From Planctomycetota bacterium (GTDB taxonomy: Bacteria > Planctomycetota > Planctomycetia > Gemmatales > Gemmataceae): a stretch of DNA of 39,784 bases. A program made the translations under genes and the position numbers. The stretch covers positions 1-39,784 of the forward strand of contig JAIOPV010000194.1 in assembly GCA_021413735.1 (NCBI GenBank), read 5' to 3'. A model generated the notes under the pieces. That model had not been told where the DNA came from and did not search any database. It was given only the letters and a program-made list of their open reading frames with translations. Shown piece by piece: positions 25,250-32,723 of the stretch; within the stretch, counting starts at the first letter, position 1; the number at the start of each line of letters is the position of its first letter.

Positions 25250-25683
25250 ATCTTTGGGTCGCGGGATCGTATTTTGGTCCGCCCCGGCTAATCGTCATGC
25301 TTGGCTGACTTGGCCGTCCCAATTCGTCCACATCCCTGACAAACGACACTCGCGTTATTGCTTGCATCGCTGCGTCCTTCCCATCAACGGGCTTCGTTCG
25401 ATCCGTGCTGCCCCGTATTAGGACGAATCATGCTGGGGTGACGCAAGATCATTCGCCCAGTCCCATCCGCCAGCGTCGAGCCGTCAGGTTCCGCCGCCCG
25501 CGTCGGTTGCCCGGCGGATTTGTAGCGACGACGGTGACGGCTGTGCGGGTTGCACTGGCTGGACGTTGACCAACCTCATCATTTCTTGCGTGAATCTGTG
25601 GTTTTTTGCATGGGATGTCGGCACGTACTCCACAATAGATGTGGATACCCAACGCATGTGCATCACTCACCCAGGAGACTCAG
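25250..25683. other. Intergenic stretch, nothing recognised
   Basis: About 430 bases between two divergent small genes. A minus-strand frame at 25449-25670 is open, but its N-terminal half has an unnatural look and it lacks a ribosome site. No repeats, RNA genes or integrase remains were seen. Confidence 0.4.
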
Positions 25684-26061
25684 ATGATCCCGTCGGTTTA
25701 CAGGCCCACAAACGCCGAGTTGATCGAGAGGCTGTCAATCTCGCCACCGTTAGCCGTGCCGGGTCGCCCCGGTGTGTTCAGCGTCAAATTTACGCCTAAG
25801 TGGGGGCTGATTCCGGTTCGCGCCCCAAATGAAAGGCCGGAGCGTGTCGAATTCCCCCCTGTCGCGTCGGGCGAAGTCTGGGTCGATGCCACGACGGGAG
25901 CCGTAATCCGCCACATACCGCTGGTGGCGAAAGCGTCCCCCCTGACGGCTGAGGACTACGAAGCCAAGGCTATCGAATTAGTGCTGACGCGGGACCGAGC
26001 GAATGACGGGCTGAGCGAGCCTGAAATTAAGAGACGGTCAGGCGGACGTCGTGCCTGCTGA
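25684..26061 (+). CDS. Small protein of unknown function
   Basis: Protein of 125 residues; the ATG at 25684 follows CCAGGAGACTCAG, a strong ribosome site, which decides against the upstream start at 25639. The middle (VFSVKFTPKWGLIPVR, VASGEVWVDATTGAVIRHIP) looks like a small beta domain. A helical segment follows (AEDYEAKAIELVLTRDR) and the end is basic (EIKRRSGGRRAC). Its stop is 14 nt short of overlapping nothing: it converges with the minus-strand gene ending at 26027 and overlaps it by 35 bases. No family recognised. Confidence 0.6.
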   Translation: MIPSVYRPTNAELIERLSISPPLAVPGRPGVFSVKFTPKWGLIPVRAPNERPERVEFPPVASGEVWVDATTGAVIRHIPLVAKASPLTAEDYEAKAIELVLTRDRANDGLSEPEIKRRSGGRRAC

Positions 26062-26245
26062 CGCCTTTGCGAGTGCCACGGGCCAGCCCACGCACGCCGG
26101 GTTGCAGCCTTTTGCACACGCACCCGTCGTGTGGGCAGCCCGGCACGCTCGACACGGCCACGGGCGTGACCAGTGCCGGTGCCGGCTTCGGCTTCCCCCA
26201 CGTGCGCAGTAATCTCGGATCGACTTTCGGGCACGCCATCGCCAT
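26027..26245 (-). CDS. Small Cys-containing protein, coupled to the glycine-rich frame
   Basis: About 72 residues from ATG at 26245 (or 70 from ATG at 26239, which has better spacing from GGAG). It begins MAMACPKVDPRLLRTWGKPK and carries GCPHDGCVCKR, a compact Cys/His cluster that could bind zinc. The ATG at 26245 shares its A with the stop TGA of the frame upstream (TGATG), the usual sign of translational coupling. The end overlaps the convergent gene at 25684. Function unknown. Confidence 0.4.
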   Translation of the reverse strand: MAMACPKVDPRLLRTWGKPKPAPALVTPVAVSSVPGCPHDGCVCKRLQPGVRGLARGTRKGVSRHDVRLTVS

Positions 26246-26832
26246 CACTCCAGCACGCACACGCACAACGTCCGACCACCGCGAGCCGCGCCGCCCGCAG
26301 TCCCGTAAAGGCCGCACTGACCGCCCGCACCCGCGCCGTAATTCAGCGATGCCGAACCGGCGACGCCGCTTCTCGTGCTGCGGCCCCGCCGCCCGTACCA
26401 AAATTCAGTGACACTTCGCCGCCGGCCCCGGCCACCAGCGTTGGCCACAACCACGCCATCGGCCCCGTTGCCGCCGTTGCCGAGCGAGCCGGCCCCACCG
26501 CCGCCGCCGGCACCGCTGCCGAGCGTACCCAGTACGGTCGTGCGGTTGTTGCCGCCGTTGCCGTCGCTGTATTTGATGTCACCCATGCCGCTCGACGCTT
26601 GACCGCCGACGCCGCCGGTGTAGTCCAGGTTGCCCATCGTCTCGACGAACGTGGGCTTCAATCCGGCTTTTGCCAGCACGACAGTAACGCCGTTGACCTT
26701 GACCAGGAATCGGCCTCGCCGCCCGCCGCAGCCGGTCAGCGAGTACCTTGCGGCGTACCCGGAACGCCCAGCGGAAGTGCTGGCCGCGCTGCACCAAATG
26801 AAGACCCCCCGGTGATGCCGGGGTGGATTCAA
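26245..26832 (-). CDS. Possible glycine-rich protein, phage-tail-like, perhaps frameshifted
   Basis: An open frame of 195 codons. The part VKVNGVTVVLAKAGLKPTFV, ETMGNLDYTGGVGGQASSG, then GSGAGGGGGAGSLGNGGNG looks like the glycine-rich C-terminal domain of phage tail or surface proteins. The last third in this frame becomes Arg-rich, while a neighbouring frame there reads GGEVSLNFGTGGG, and later this frame reads SASLNYGAGAGGQ; a frameshift pair is therefore likely. The first 40 residues are also unconvincing and no ribosome site is seen. It may be the decayed tail of a phage gene. Confidence 0.35.
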   Translation of the reverse strand: MNPPRHHRGVFIWCSAASTSAGRSGYAARYSLTGCGGRRGRFLVKVNGVTVVLAKAGLKPTFVETMGNLDYTGGVGGQASSGMGDIKYSDGNGGNNRTTVLGTLGSGAGGGGGAGSLGNGGNGADGVVVANAGGRGRRRSVTEFWYGRRGRSTRSGVAGSASLNYGAGAGGQCGLYGTAGGAARGGRTLCVCVLE

Positions 26833-26931
26833 AACCGTTCTGGGATCACTTGTACTTGAAACAGGCGTTCACTATTGTGGGTTGGGCGATCTGTTCACGC
26901 CCGTTCCAAACCTTCGCCCAGGAGCGACGTT

Positions 26932-27129
26932 ATGCAACAATCGTTTTGTCCGTGGTGTTGTGAGATGGTGGCAGGTCGGGTCTGCTTTCTTCCTGGGCAT
27001 CAGCCCAGTGTCACCCACCACACAACCCAATCACCACACTGTCACACGCCGGAGGCCACGACGGCCGTGACCACACCCCAGGCTGAGTACGTTCGCGTAC
27101 CCACCACAACCCCAAGCCCCTGCTGCTGA
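26932..27129 (+). CDS. Small Cys/Thr-rich protein with CPWCC motif
   Basis: Protein of 65 residues; ATG at 26932 is preceded by CAGGAGCGACGTT, a good ribosome site, which selects it over the start at 26875. It opens MQQSFCPWCCEMVAGRVCF, suggesting a small zinc or disulphide site, continues His/Thr-rich (SVTHHTTQSPHCHTPEATT) and ends PSPCC. A hairpin terminator follows 17 bases later. Function unknown. Confidence 0.5.
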   Translation: MQQSFCPWCCEMVAGRVCFLPGHQPSVTHHTTQSPHCHTPEATTAVTTPQAEYVRVPTTTPSPCC

Positions 27130-27145
27130 CAATTACTCTCCCATC

Positions 27146-27176
27146 AACCCCGGACACGGTGCGAGCCGCCGGGGTT
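27146..27176. terminator. Hairpin between two convergent small genes
   Basis: AACCCCGG (27146-27153) pairs with CCGGGGTT (27169-27176) across a 15-base loop that contains a further CGG/CCG pairing; the plus strand continues with a T. Confidence 0.65.
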
Positions 27177-27180
27177 TACT

Positions 27181-27519
27181 TCAGTCGGAACACCTCTCCG
27201 AAACTCGAATCTCGATCCACTCCGGCACCGCAACGCCTTCAACTACACACGCTCGGTGTCGGATGACGCGCACCGTCCCGACCACGGTGACACGCTTCCC
27301 TTCAGCGTTGAGCCAGTTCCCCTGCAACACCGCCCCCCGCTCAACGAACTCATCGTAATCGGCCGCGCCGAGTACCGTGTTGTCTCTCCATGTGAACGCC
27401 GGCTTCATGGCCAGGAAGGACGCGACGACGAGCTTATCGTGATGGTCTCTCGCACGCTCCACCGAAAGCGTGTCGAGATTCACGGGGATCGGGAGCAGGA
27501 ACACGGCGAAGACAATCAT
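27181..27519 (-). CDS. Small protein with N-terminal signal/anchor, unknown
   Basis: Protein of 112 residues from ATG at 27519 (MIVFAVFLLPIPVNLDTLSV); a longer frame to 27633 would overlap the start of the divergent SRAP gene and its extra part is Arg-rich and unnatural. No Shine-Dalgarno sequence is seen. The rest (AADYDEFVERGAVLQGNWLN, EGKRVTVVGTVRVI) looks like a beta barrel, possibly OB-like. It ends AVPEWIEIRVSER, a tail closely repeated in the gene at 29395. Function unknown. Confidence 0.55.
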   Translation of the reverse strand: MIVFAVFLLPIPVNLDTLSVERARDHHDKLVVASFLAMKPAFTWRDNTVLGAADYDEFVERGAVLQGNWLNAEGKRVTVVGTVRVIRHRACVVEGVAVPEWIEIRVSERCSD

Positions 27520-27631
27520 GGTGGGGTCCGTGTGTCGCCTGTATCGGCTGCAAGGCCGTGGGCGTCGGGATTTTCGTTGGATGAAATCATCCCCTCCCGC
27601 GCACCGAATCTCAACGGTGTAGGCTTCCGGC

Positions 27632-28288
27632 ATGTGCGGAAGATTTACGCTCTCGGCCCCTCCCGACCTTCTCGCAATCGAATTTGAAGTACCGGAACCG
27701 CCACGCTTTCAACCTCGGTACAACATCGCCCCGACGCAATTAATTGCCGCCGTCGCACGCAAGCCCGACGGTGAAAATCGTGGTGTCGTGCGTGTGCCGT
27801 GGGGCATGGTGCCGGCCTGGGCTGACAATCCCAGTGCGGCCCCGAAACTGTTCAACGCCCGTGCCGAAAGTGTGGCGTACAAATTCGGCGAGTGCTTCCG
27901 TGAACGTCGGTGTTTAATTCCTGCCGATGGTTTTTTCGAGTGGCAGACGGTCGGCAAAAAGAAACACGCCTGCCATTTTTCGCGGGCTGACGGTGGCGTG
28001 TTCGCGTTCGCGGGCATGTGGGATGTGTGGGAAGATGCTGACTTGAAGATTGTCGGAGCGTGCATGGTCACGACCACGCCGAACGAACTCGTGAAGCCGT
28101 TTCACGACCGAATGCCTGTCATCTTGTCGCGTGAGAGTTACGCCGAGTGGCTTGATCCTGAAACATCAGAGAAACGGTTGCTGTTGCTGCTGAAACCGTA
28201 CCCAGCTGACGTGATGCGAGCGCGAGAAGTTGGCCTGGCAGTCAACTCAACGAAGAACGAAGGACCGGAGTGCGTTCAAGCAGTGTGA
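27632..28288 (+). CDS. SRAP (YedK/HMCES-type) abasic-site-binding protein
   Basis: Protein of 218 residues that starts MCGRF, where Cys2 becomes the N-terminal residue and forms the thiazolidine crosslink to abasic sites in this family. The other conserved residues are all present: RYNIAPTQ, FNARAES (Asn75), GFFEW (Glu103) and FHDRMPVIL (His158). This matches intact E. coli YedK in length and spacing. It shields abasic sites in single-stranded DNA. Such genes often sit in prophages and islands as well as in the core genome; here the neighbours are accessory. Confidence 0.95.
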   Translation: MCGRFTLSAPPDLLAIEFEVPEPPRFQPRYNIAPTQLIAAVARKPDGENRGVVRVPWGMVPAWADNPSAAPKLFNARAESVAYKFGECFRERRCLIPADGFFEWQTVGKKKHACHFSRADGGVFAFAGMWDVWEDADLKIVGACMVTTTPNELVKPFHDRMPVILSRESYAEWLDPETSEKRLLLLLKPYPADVMRAREVGLAVNSTKNEGPECVQAV

Positions 28289-28347
28289 TTGTTGAAGGAC
28301 AATAGGTTAGCCGGATTAGGTGCGTTACATAGTTTGGCCACGGAAGC

Positions 28348-29346
28348 CTACTCTGCCGATACCAGTTGATATTCTTCCTCAAAATGCAGCTTTCTCTGCG
28401 CGGCCTCATCGCAGTCCGTTCTGAGTTGTCGGAGGCCAGCAATCATTTCGTACTCATCACGAGCAGTTTCGTATGCCAACCACGCTGCTTTCCTCGCTTC
28501 TTGGCCTTTCCCCTGTTCTTCCGTGAGGAGTGTCATATCTGGCCAGAGGTTCTCGTCGGATGGAACGAAGAAAACGCAAAGCATGAAGACGAGACCCAGC
28601 AAAAAGCCGATCCCGCCGAGCGAGAGGGCAAGGGTACGCCCATTCACGAAAGGCAGAACGATCACCACGGTACTTGCAAAACAAATCGCTCCGAAGATGA
28701 GTACGGGAGCGAACCACGGAATGCCTGAGCGGTCAGCGGTCTGTCGGGCGTACGAGGCAATCCGCAGATACGTCATCTTCGCAAAGGCGAGGCGACGCTT
28801 CCGATTCTCTTTGCGAAGAACTCCCTGAAGTCTTCGGACCTTTCCACGTGCATCGTCAATGTCAGCTTTGTGAACCACGGGTGAGCCGGCTCGGTGCCAC
28901 GCTGCGGTGCAACTTTCCACGTGTTCGGTTGCCTTCGTAATCTCTTCCCTGATCCGTTCGAGTTTCTCTTTCTTGTTCCGGGCTGCTTTGATGCGTGCCC
29001 GCCTATCCTCATCCTCAGCCCGCTGGTAAGCGAGCCGTTCCGCTTCAGCCCGTTCCCGCCGCGCCATGCGGGCCTGTTCTTCGAGAAGTTGTTCGGCCCG
29101 CACCGCTCTTTCTTTTTCTGCCAACCGTTGCTGTTGTTCGTATTGCCGCTTCGCCTGCTTCTGCTCTTCGAGGACATTGGGATGGGTGGCTTTTAAGTGG
29201 CGGTCAAAGCAATTGTGTGAGCAACAAATTAGCTTGCACAGTTTGCACTGCACTCTCGTCCGCATTTTGCGGTTGCACTGCTGGCAACGAGGGGTCAGGT
29301 GATCGGCCGCTCTTTCAAGCGTGTTAATCCATCCCCTCAGAGACAT
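28348..29346 (-). CDS. Zinc-finger, coiled-coil, two-helix membrane protein
   Basis: Protein of 332 residues; GAGGTGACC precedes the ATG. Residues 21-55 hold a dense Cys/His cluster (CQQCNRKM, then CKLCKLICCSHNCFDRHLK, His55), probably two interleaved zinc sites like a MYND or AN1-type finger. Residues about 57-185 are a long charged coiled coil. Hydrophobic segments at about 210-233 and 239-261 would cross the membrane twice, with a short helical tail after. The zinc finger and coil would then face the cytoplasm on the same side as the tail. No family recognised. Confidence 0.75.
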   Translation of the reverse strand: MSLRGWINTLERAADHLTPRCQQCNRKMRTRVQCKLCKLICCSHNCFDRHLKATHPNVLEEQKQAKRQYEQQQRLAEKERAVRAEQLLEEQARMARRERAEAERLAYQRAEDEDRRARIKAARNKKEKLERIREEITKATEHVESCTAAWHRAGSPVVHKADIDDARGKVRRLQGVLRKENRKRRLAFAKMTYLRIASYARQTADRSGIPWFAPVLIFGAICFASTVVIVLPFVNGRTLALSLGGIGFLLGLVFMLCVFFVPSDENLWPDMTLLTEEQGKGQEARKAAWLAYETARDEYEMIAGLRQLRTDCDEAAQRKLHFEEEYQLVSAE

Positions 29347-29394
29347 TGGTCACCTCGTTAACGGCCAATCGCCGGCATCGAAGTTCGCAGGTTA

Positions 29395-29772
29395 TCACAG
29401 TCGTCGGAACCCCGCAAGTGTCCGGGATCGCCGCCCGCTGGGGTTACTCGGCAATTCTTGCCTCTCGGCAACCCGAATCTCGAACGACTCTGGCACGGCA
29501 ACGCAATCACGCAGGTGATCGGCAAACAGCTTAACGAATCCGCTTTCCTTGTCGTCATGAGATGTGGCGGATGTTAGAATCCACTCTCCCCATACTCCAC
29601 GAGGGGCTTGGCAGAACTTGTCTTTTTCGCTGGCGTCGTTCGACGTGAGATGCTCGTGACAATCTGGTGTGCAACCCTTGCATGAGCAACCCCCGTGAAC
29701 GCACGCACCCACGAAAACCGTGGGCGTGTTTTTGTTCGTGCCGTCCGTGCGTCCGTGTGAAGCGATACTCAT
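29395..29772 (-). CDS. Cys/His-rich protein coupled to the Xre regulator
   Basis: Protein of 125 residues. Its ATG (29770-29772) overlaps the stop of the regulator gene as ATGA, so the two are almost surely translated together. Residues about 22-41 hold a Cys/His cluster (GACVHGGCSCKGCTPDCHEH), probably a zinc site. Then come GVWGEWILTSATSHDDKESG and the tail AVPESFEIRVAER, which is shared with the protein at 27181; the Arg-rich end may extend beyond the original tail. No family recognised. Its position suggests it works with, or under the control of, the regulator. Confidence 0.6.
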   Translation of the reverse strand: MSIASHGRTDGTNKNTPTVFVGACVHGGCSCKGCTPDCHEHLTSNDASEKDKFCQAPRGVWGEWILTSATSHDDKESGFVKLFADHLRDCVAVPESFEIRVAERQELPSNPSGRRSRTLAGFRRL

Positions 29773-30170
29773 TTCTGACCCTGTTTCCGTGCAGCACCTC
29801 CACTACTCTTCTCCCCAGTTCCCGACCCAGTGTCCGCATCGGCCTTCTCGTCCAACCCGCCGGAAGCCCCACTTCCCTTCGGCCTCCCTTTCGGTCGACC
29901 ACCTTTTTGCCGGAGCCGCTTACTCCGATCACGGTCCACCTTCGGGTCCGGGGCCGCGCACTCCGCCAACTCTTCAAGCCGGACCCCAAATACGCGGGCC
30001 AGTTGCAGTGCTGACCACAACCCCGGCGTGCGGTGGTCCCCTTCCCAATTTCGGAGATTCGGTAGCGACTGCCCCGACTCATTCGCGACCTGTGCCTGCG
30101 TAAGACTTGCCTCGCGTCTCAGCCTCTGAAGACGCTGGCCGAGTGTTTCTTTGCTGGCCTTTTTACTCAC
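29769..30170 (-). CDS. Xre/Cro-type helix-turn-helix regulator with AT-hook-like tail
   Basis: Protein of 133 residues starting at GTG 30170, with GGAG nine bases upstream. Residues about 11-66 are a Cro/C1-type HTH (LGQRLQRLRREASLTQAQVA, LPNLRNWEGDHRTPGLWSAL, LARVFGVRLEELAE). The tail is basic and contains GGRPKGRPKGSG, close to AT-hook sequences that grip the minor groove, followed by a disordered Gly/Ser/Asp stretch. It is divergent from the DUF932 gene; the inverted repeats between them at 30243-30259 are plausible operators, so it may repress DUF932 and itself. Confidence 0.85.
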   Translation of the reverse strand: MSKKASKETLGQRLQRLRREASLTQAQVANESGQSLPNLRNWEGDHRTPGLWSALQLARVFGVRLEELAECAAPDPKVDRDRSKRLRQKGGRPKGRPKGSGASGGLDEKADADTGSGTGEKSSGGAARKQGQK

Positions 30171-30242
30171 AGCGTAACTCCGAGGTTCGGAAAGTCACAA
30201 CTTTAGTCCAACGAACTCACATACGCAATCGAAATCGTGTCG

Positions 30243-30259
30243 ATAGACAATCTATGTCT
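30243..30259. promoter_or_regulatory. Putative operator: overlapping inverted repeats on the -35 region
   Basis: AGACA (30245-30249) and TGTCT (30255-30259) are inverted with five bases between; ATAGA (30243-30247) and TCTAT (30251-30255) form a second, interlocked pair. They cover the -35 box and spacer of the DUF932 promoter and lie in the gap to the Xre gene. That the Xre protein binds here is an inference. Confidence 0.5.
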
Positions 30260-30272
30260 CTAGTTGTATAAT
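30244..30272 (+). promoter_or_regulatory. Near-consensus sigma-70-type promoter of the DUF932 gene
   Basis: TAGACA (30244-30249, one change from TTGACA) is followed by a 17-base spacer and a perfect TATAAT (30267-30272). The start codon is 52 bases further on. This is by far the best promoter in the window. Confidence 0.75.
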
Positions 30273-30324
30273 AACGGTGTAGGGGATGTGAGGTTTCTTC
30301 GGTCTCACAAAGGGAGGGATTCAA

Positions 30325-31116
30325 ATGGCAAACGAAATCGAAGCAGTTGGCCGTGCCGCCGTGATGACGGTTGGCCCACGGGTGATGGTTCATGCGGGTG
30401 CCCACCACGCAACCCGTGAGGAAGTGGCTCTCACGACAACACCCGACAGAACGAAAACCTGGATGCCGATTCCACACGAGACGTTGTTGACTGGCGTTCA
30501 GGGTGCCCTCGAACGGGCCGGACTTGCACTTGTCAGCGAGTCGCACGCACTCGCCCGAAGCGGTGATCGCTACTTCGGATTGCTGCGTGTGTCTGACGGA
30601 AATGACGCGGGGGATTTCGGGCTGACCATCGGCGTGCGGAATTCGCACGACCAAAGTTTTCCCTTCGGCCTTGTGGTCGGCGCGACGGTGTTCGTTTGCG
30701 ACAACCTTTCATTCTCAGGTGAGGTGAAGTTGTCACGGAAGCACACGGCTCACATCGGACGTGACCTGCCACAGTTGATTAATGCAGCAGTCGCTCGGCT
30801 TGGCGATCTTCGTCGAACACAAGACGAACGATTCGCGACCTACAAGTTGCATGAATTGACCGACGCAGCCGCTCACGACTTGCTCATTCTGGCTCTCGAC
30901 GCTCGTGTCCTTCCAGTGACGAAGGTCCCGCTCGCCCTAGAGGAATGGCGGCATCCGCGACATCGCGAATTCTGTGAAGGCAAGACAGCTTGGAGGTTGT
31001 TCAACTCGATCACGGAGGCTGTGAAGGGCGGCGACCTCCAACTTCTGCCGCGACGCACCCAAGCCTTGCACGGCCTATTGGACGCAGCCTGCGGGCTGAC
31101 GACGCTCGCGGCGTGA
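30325..31116 (+). CDS. DUF932 (phage/plasmid-like) protein
   Basis: Protein of 263 residues; AAAGGGAGGGATTCAA precedes the ATG. The core matches DUF932: GDFGLTIGVRNSHDQSFPFG, VVGATVFVCDNLSFSGEVKL, then HTAHIGRDLPQLINAAVARL. The C-terminal part (EFCEGKTAWRLFNSITEAVK) is the usual end. Members are found on phages, plasmids and integrative elements; their action is unknown. It is the first gene of a same-strand train of small genes to 32723 and is served by the strong promoter upstream. Confidence 0.85.
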   Translation: MANEIEAVGRAAVMTVGPRVMVHAGAHHATREEVALTTTPDRTKTWMPIPHETLLTGVQGALERAGLALVSESHALARSGDRYFGLLRVSDGNDAGDFGLTIGVRNSHDQSFPFGLVVGATVFVCDNLSFSGEVKLSRKHTAHIGRDLPQLINAAVARLGDLRRTQDERFATYKLHELTDAAAHDLLILALDARVLPVTKVPLALEEWRHPRHREFCEGKTAWRLFNSITEAVKGGDLQLLPRRTQALHGLLDAACGLTTLAA

Positions 31117-31177
31117 CCAACTTCGCCGTGGCGGGAAGTTCACCTTCCCGGTCCGGCTTTTCCTCAAGGGCATCGTC

Positions 31178-31630
31178 ATGCTCACCACTCGATCATGCAG
31201 TTGGTGTCATGCCATGAACTTCGCGACCGCGAGAACGTGCAGTGAGTGCGGCCATGATGCCCATGTCTGCCGGCTTGACTGCTCGTGTCCTCGGTGTGCC
31301 CGCGCACGTCGCCAAGCGGCTCGCAGTGACAACCCGATTCCGCTGGCTGGGCTGGTCGCAGAAGCAATCGCGGAGTGGCGGCGGAAGACCACGCCAGAAC
31401 GCGAACCGGCTGGCGAGTCTTGCACGATGCCGGAAGTTGCCCGCACAGCAGTTTCACCGAAGCTCGCTGCACTGATTCAGGCGGTTGAGGCGGCGATGGT
31501 CGAAGAGTTTGGGATGGGCGGGTTCGCGTACACGATGATTTCGGAGGCTGGAATCGTTGCGGCACACAACCCGCCCGATGATTTCGTGGTGCCGCTCGTG
31601 GCTCCGCCACATCCGCCCGCAAGCAACTGA
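31178..31630 (+). CDS. Small zinc-ribbon protein, unknown
   Basis: Protein of 150 residues, 61 bases after the DUF932 gene; AAGGG precedes the ATG. The N-terminus holds Cys pairs CSWCHAMNFATARTCSECGH and CRLDCSCPRC, likely one or two zinc ribbons. A helical middle (SPKLAALIQAVEAAMVEEFG) and a Pro-rich end follow. No family recognised. Zinc ribbons of this shape commonly bind nucleic acid or a protein partner. Confidence 0.6.
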   Translation: MLTTRSCSWCHAMNFATARTCSECGHDAHVCRLDCSCPRCARARRQAARSDNPIPLAGLVAEAIAEWRRKTTPEREPAGESCTMPEVARTAVSPKLAALIQAVEAAMVEEFGMGGFAYTMISEAGIVAAHNPPDDFVVPLVAPPHPPASN

Positions 31631-31682
31631 ACCCTGTTCGCGATGAGTTCGCGAACAATAGCTTTCAACACAAGGAGTGCCA

Positions 31683-32165
31683 ATGTCCAGCAACAACGAC
31701 ATGCAAATTCTGGTTGGGCGGACTGAGCAACTCATTGCTGCCATTACGAACGCGATTCTCTCTTCCGCCGAAGTTGCAGCCGAACGAATCGAACTCGCTG
31801 CCAACGTCGCCCGCATTCAGCAACGCATGAGTGCGTTTGGCTCTGTGCTGGAGACGGTCGGGGCACAAAAGGAAATGCTCGCCAAGCAGCTTCCCAATGC
31901 CACCGGCCCGTCGAAGACGTTGCTCCTCAAACAGATCGCAATGCTCGCTTCGCAAGAGGTCGCGATTCTGTCGAAGGCTGGGGTCGCTGAGCCAACGGCT
32001 GTGGCTGCACTCGCGGAGGTTGAAGCCCCACGCGAACCCTCGCCACAGTCTGCATCGTCTCCGACCCACCGCCGCGATGGTAGGCGTTTTCTTCGTGTAG
32101 CACCCGGCACCAAGCGTGACCGGAACGGCACCGCCGACACGAAGGAGGGGCACGATGAGGAATAG
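31683..32165 (+). CDS. Helical protein of unknown function
   Basis: Protein of 160 residues; ATG at 31683 follows CAAGGAGTGCCA, a strong ribosome site, which is preferred to the in-frame start at 31677. Residues about 5-105 are one long helical or coiled-coil region (VGRTEQLIAAITNAILSSAE, IELAANVARIQQRMSAFGSV); the tail is basic and disordered. It overlaps the next gene by 11 bases. No family recognised. Confidence 0.6.
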   Translation: MSSNNDMQILVGRTEQLIAAITNAILSSAEVAAERIELAANVARIQQRMSAFGSVLETVGAQKEMLAKQLPNATGPSKTLLLKQIAMLASQEVAILSKAGVAEPTAVAALAEVEAPREPSPQSASSPTHRRDGRRFLRVAPGTKRDRNGTADTKEGHDEE

Positions 32166-32520
32166 CCGTCCGAAGCCGAACGGCTGGGTGAGCCGCGTTC
32201 CGACAGCGGACGCGGTTCTCCGCGAAAGCGTTGTTCGAGTCACGGCGAATCGTCCGGGAACTTGGGGCTTCGCAATGGCGGAAGTGAGGGCATGTCGAAA
32301 GTGGTCGCTGGCGACTCAGGCGATGGCGTTGGGCGTGAGCGAGTCGGCGTTGGTGTTCCTGAGCGTGTGCCGGCTTCCCCGTCCAGGTTGTCGTGAGGAA
32401 GACGTAGTGGCTGTCGCCAACCGGATGGGCATACCGGTCGCCACGCTATGGTTCATTCTTGACCTTGCGGCGGAAGCAACAGGAACACACCGCCGCGTGG
32501 TCACTGAAGGTGCCGCATGA
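32155..32520 (+). CDS. Small protein with possible HTH-like segment
   Basis: Protein of 121 residues; ATG at 32155 follows GGAGGGGCACG, which rules out the earlier start at 32116. It overlaps its upstream neighbour by 11 bases and the next gene by ATGA, so it lies inside an operon. Residues about 58-110 (WSLATQAMALGVSESALVFL, DVVAVANRMGIPVATLWFIL) contain two helix-turn-helix-like stretches. Function unknown; a DNA-binding role is a guess. Confidence 0.6.
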   Translation: MRNSRPKPNGWVSRVPTADAVLRESVVRVTANRPGTWGFAMAEVRACRKWSLATQAMALGVSESALVFLSVCRLPRPGCREEDVVAVANRMGIPVATLWFILDLAAEATGTHRRVVTEGAA

Positions 32521-32723
32521 CCAAACCGCACAATGCTGGATCAAAGCCGGGTCGCCGGTTACCGAGTATCTTCGACGGCGTGCCACCGGGCACGCCGTTG
32601 TCGCTTCGTGACCTGGAAACGCTCATGCAGGCCGATACGCAACGGCGGATTCTGGCTGTGCTTGATCGCATGTTCGCCGCTCAGCACGAACCGCAACCAC
32701 CGGAACCTGCTGAGCGAGCGTGA
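32517..32723 (+). CDS. Small protein of unknown function, last of the DUF932 train
   Basis: Protein of 68 residues beginning MTKPHNAGSKPGRRLPSIFD, with a C-terminal helix LSLRDLETLMQADTQRRILA. The ATG overlaps the stop of the gene before it (ATGA). Its 3' end overlaps the end of the minus-strand gene at 32623-32934 by 101 bases, an unusual amount; one of the two ends may therefore be wrong or decayed. Confidence 0.5.
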   Translation: MTKPHNAGSKPGRRLPSIFDGVPPGTPLSLRDLETLMQADTQRRILAVLDRMFAAQHEPQPPEPAERA

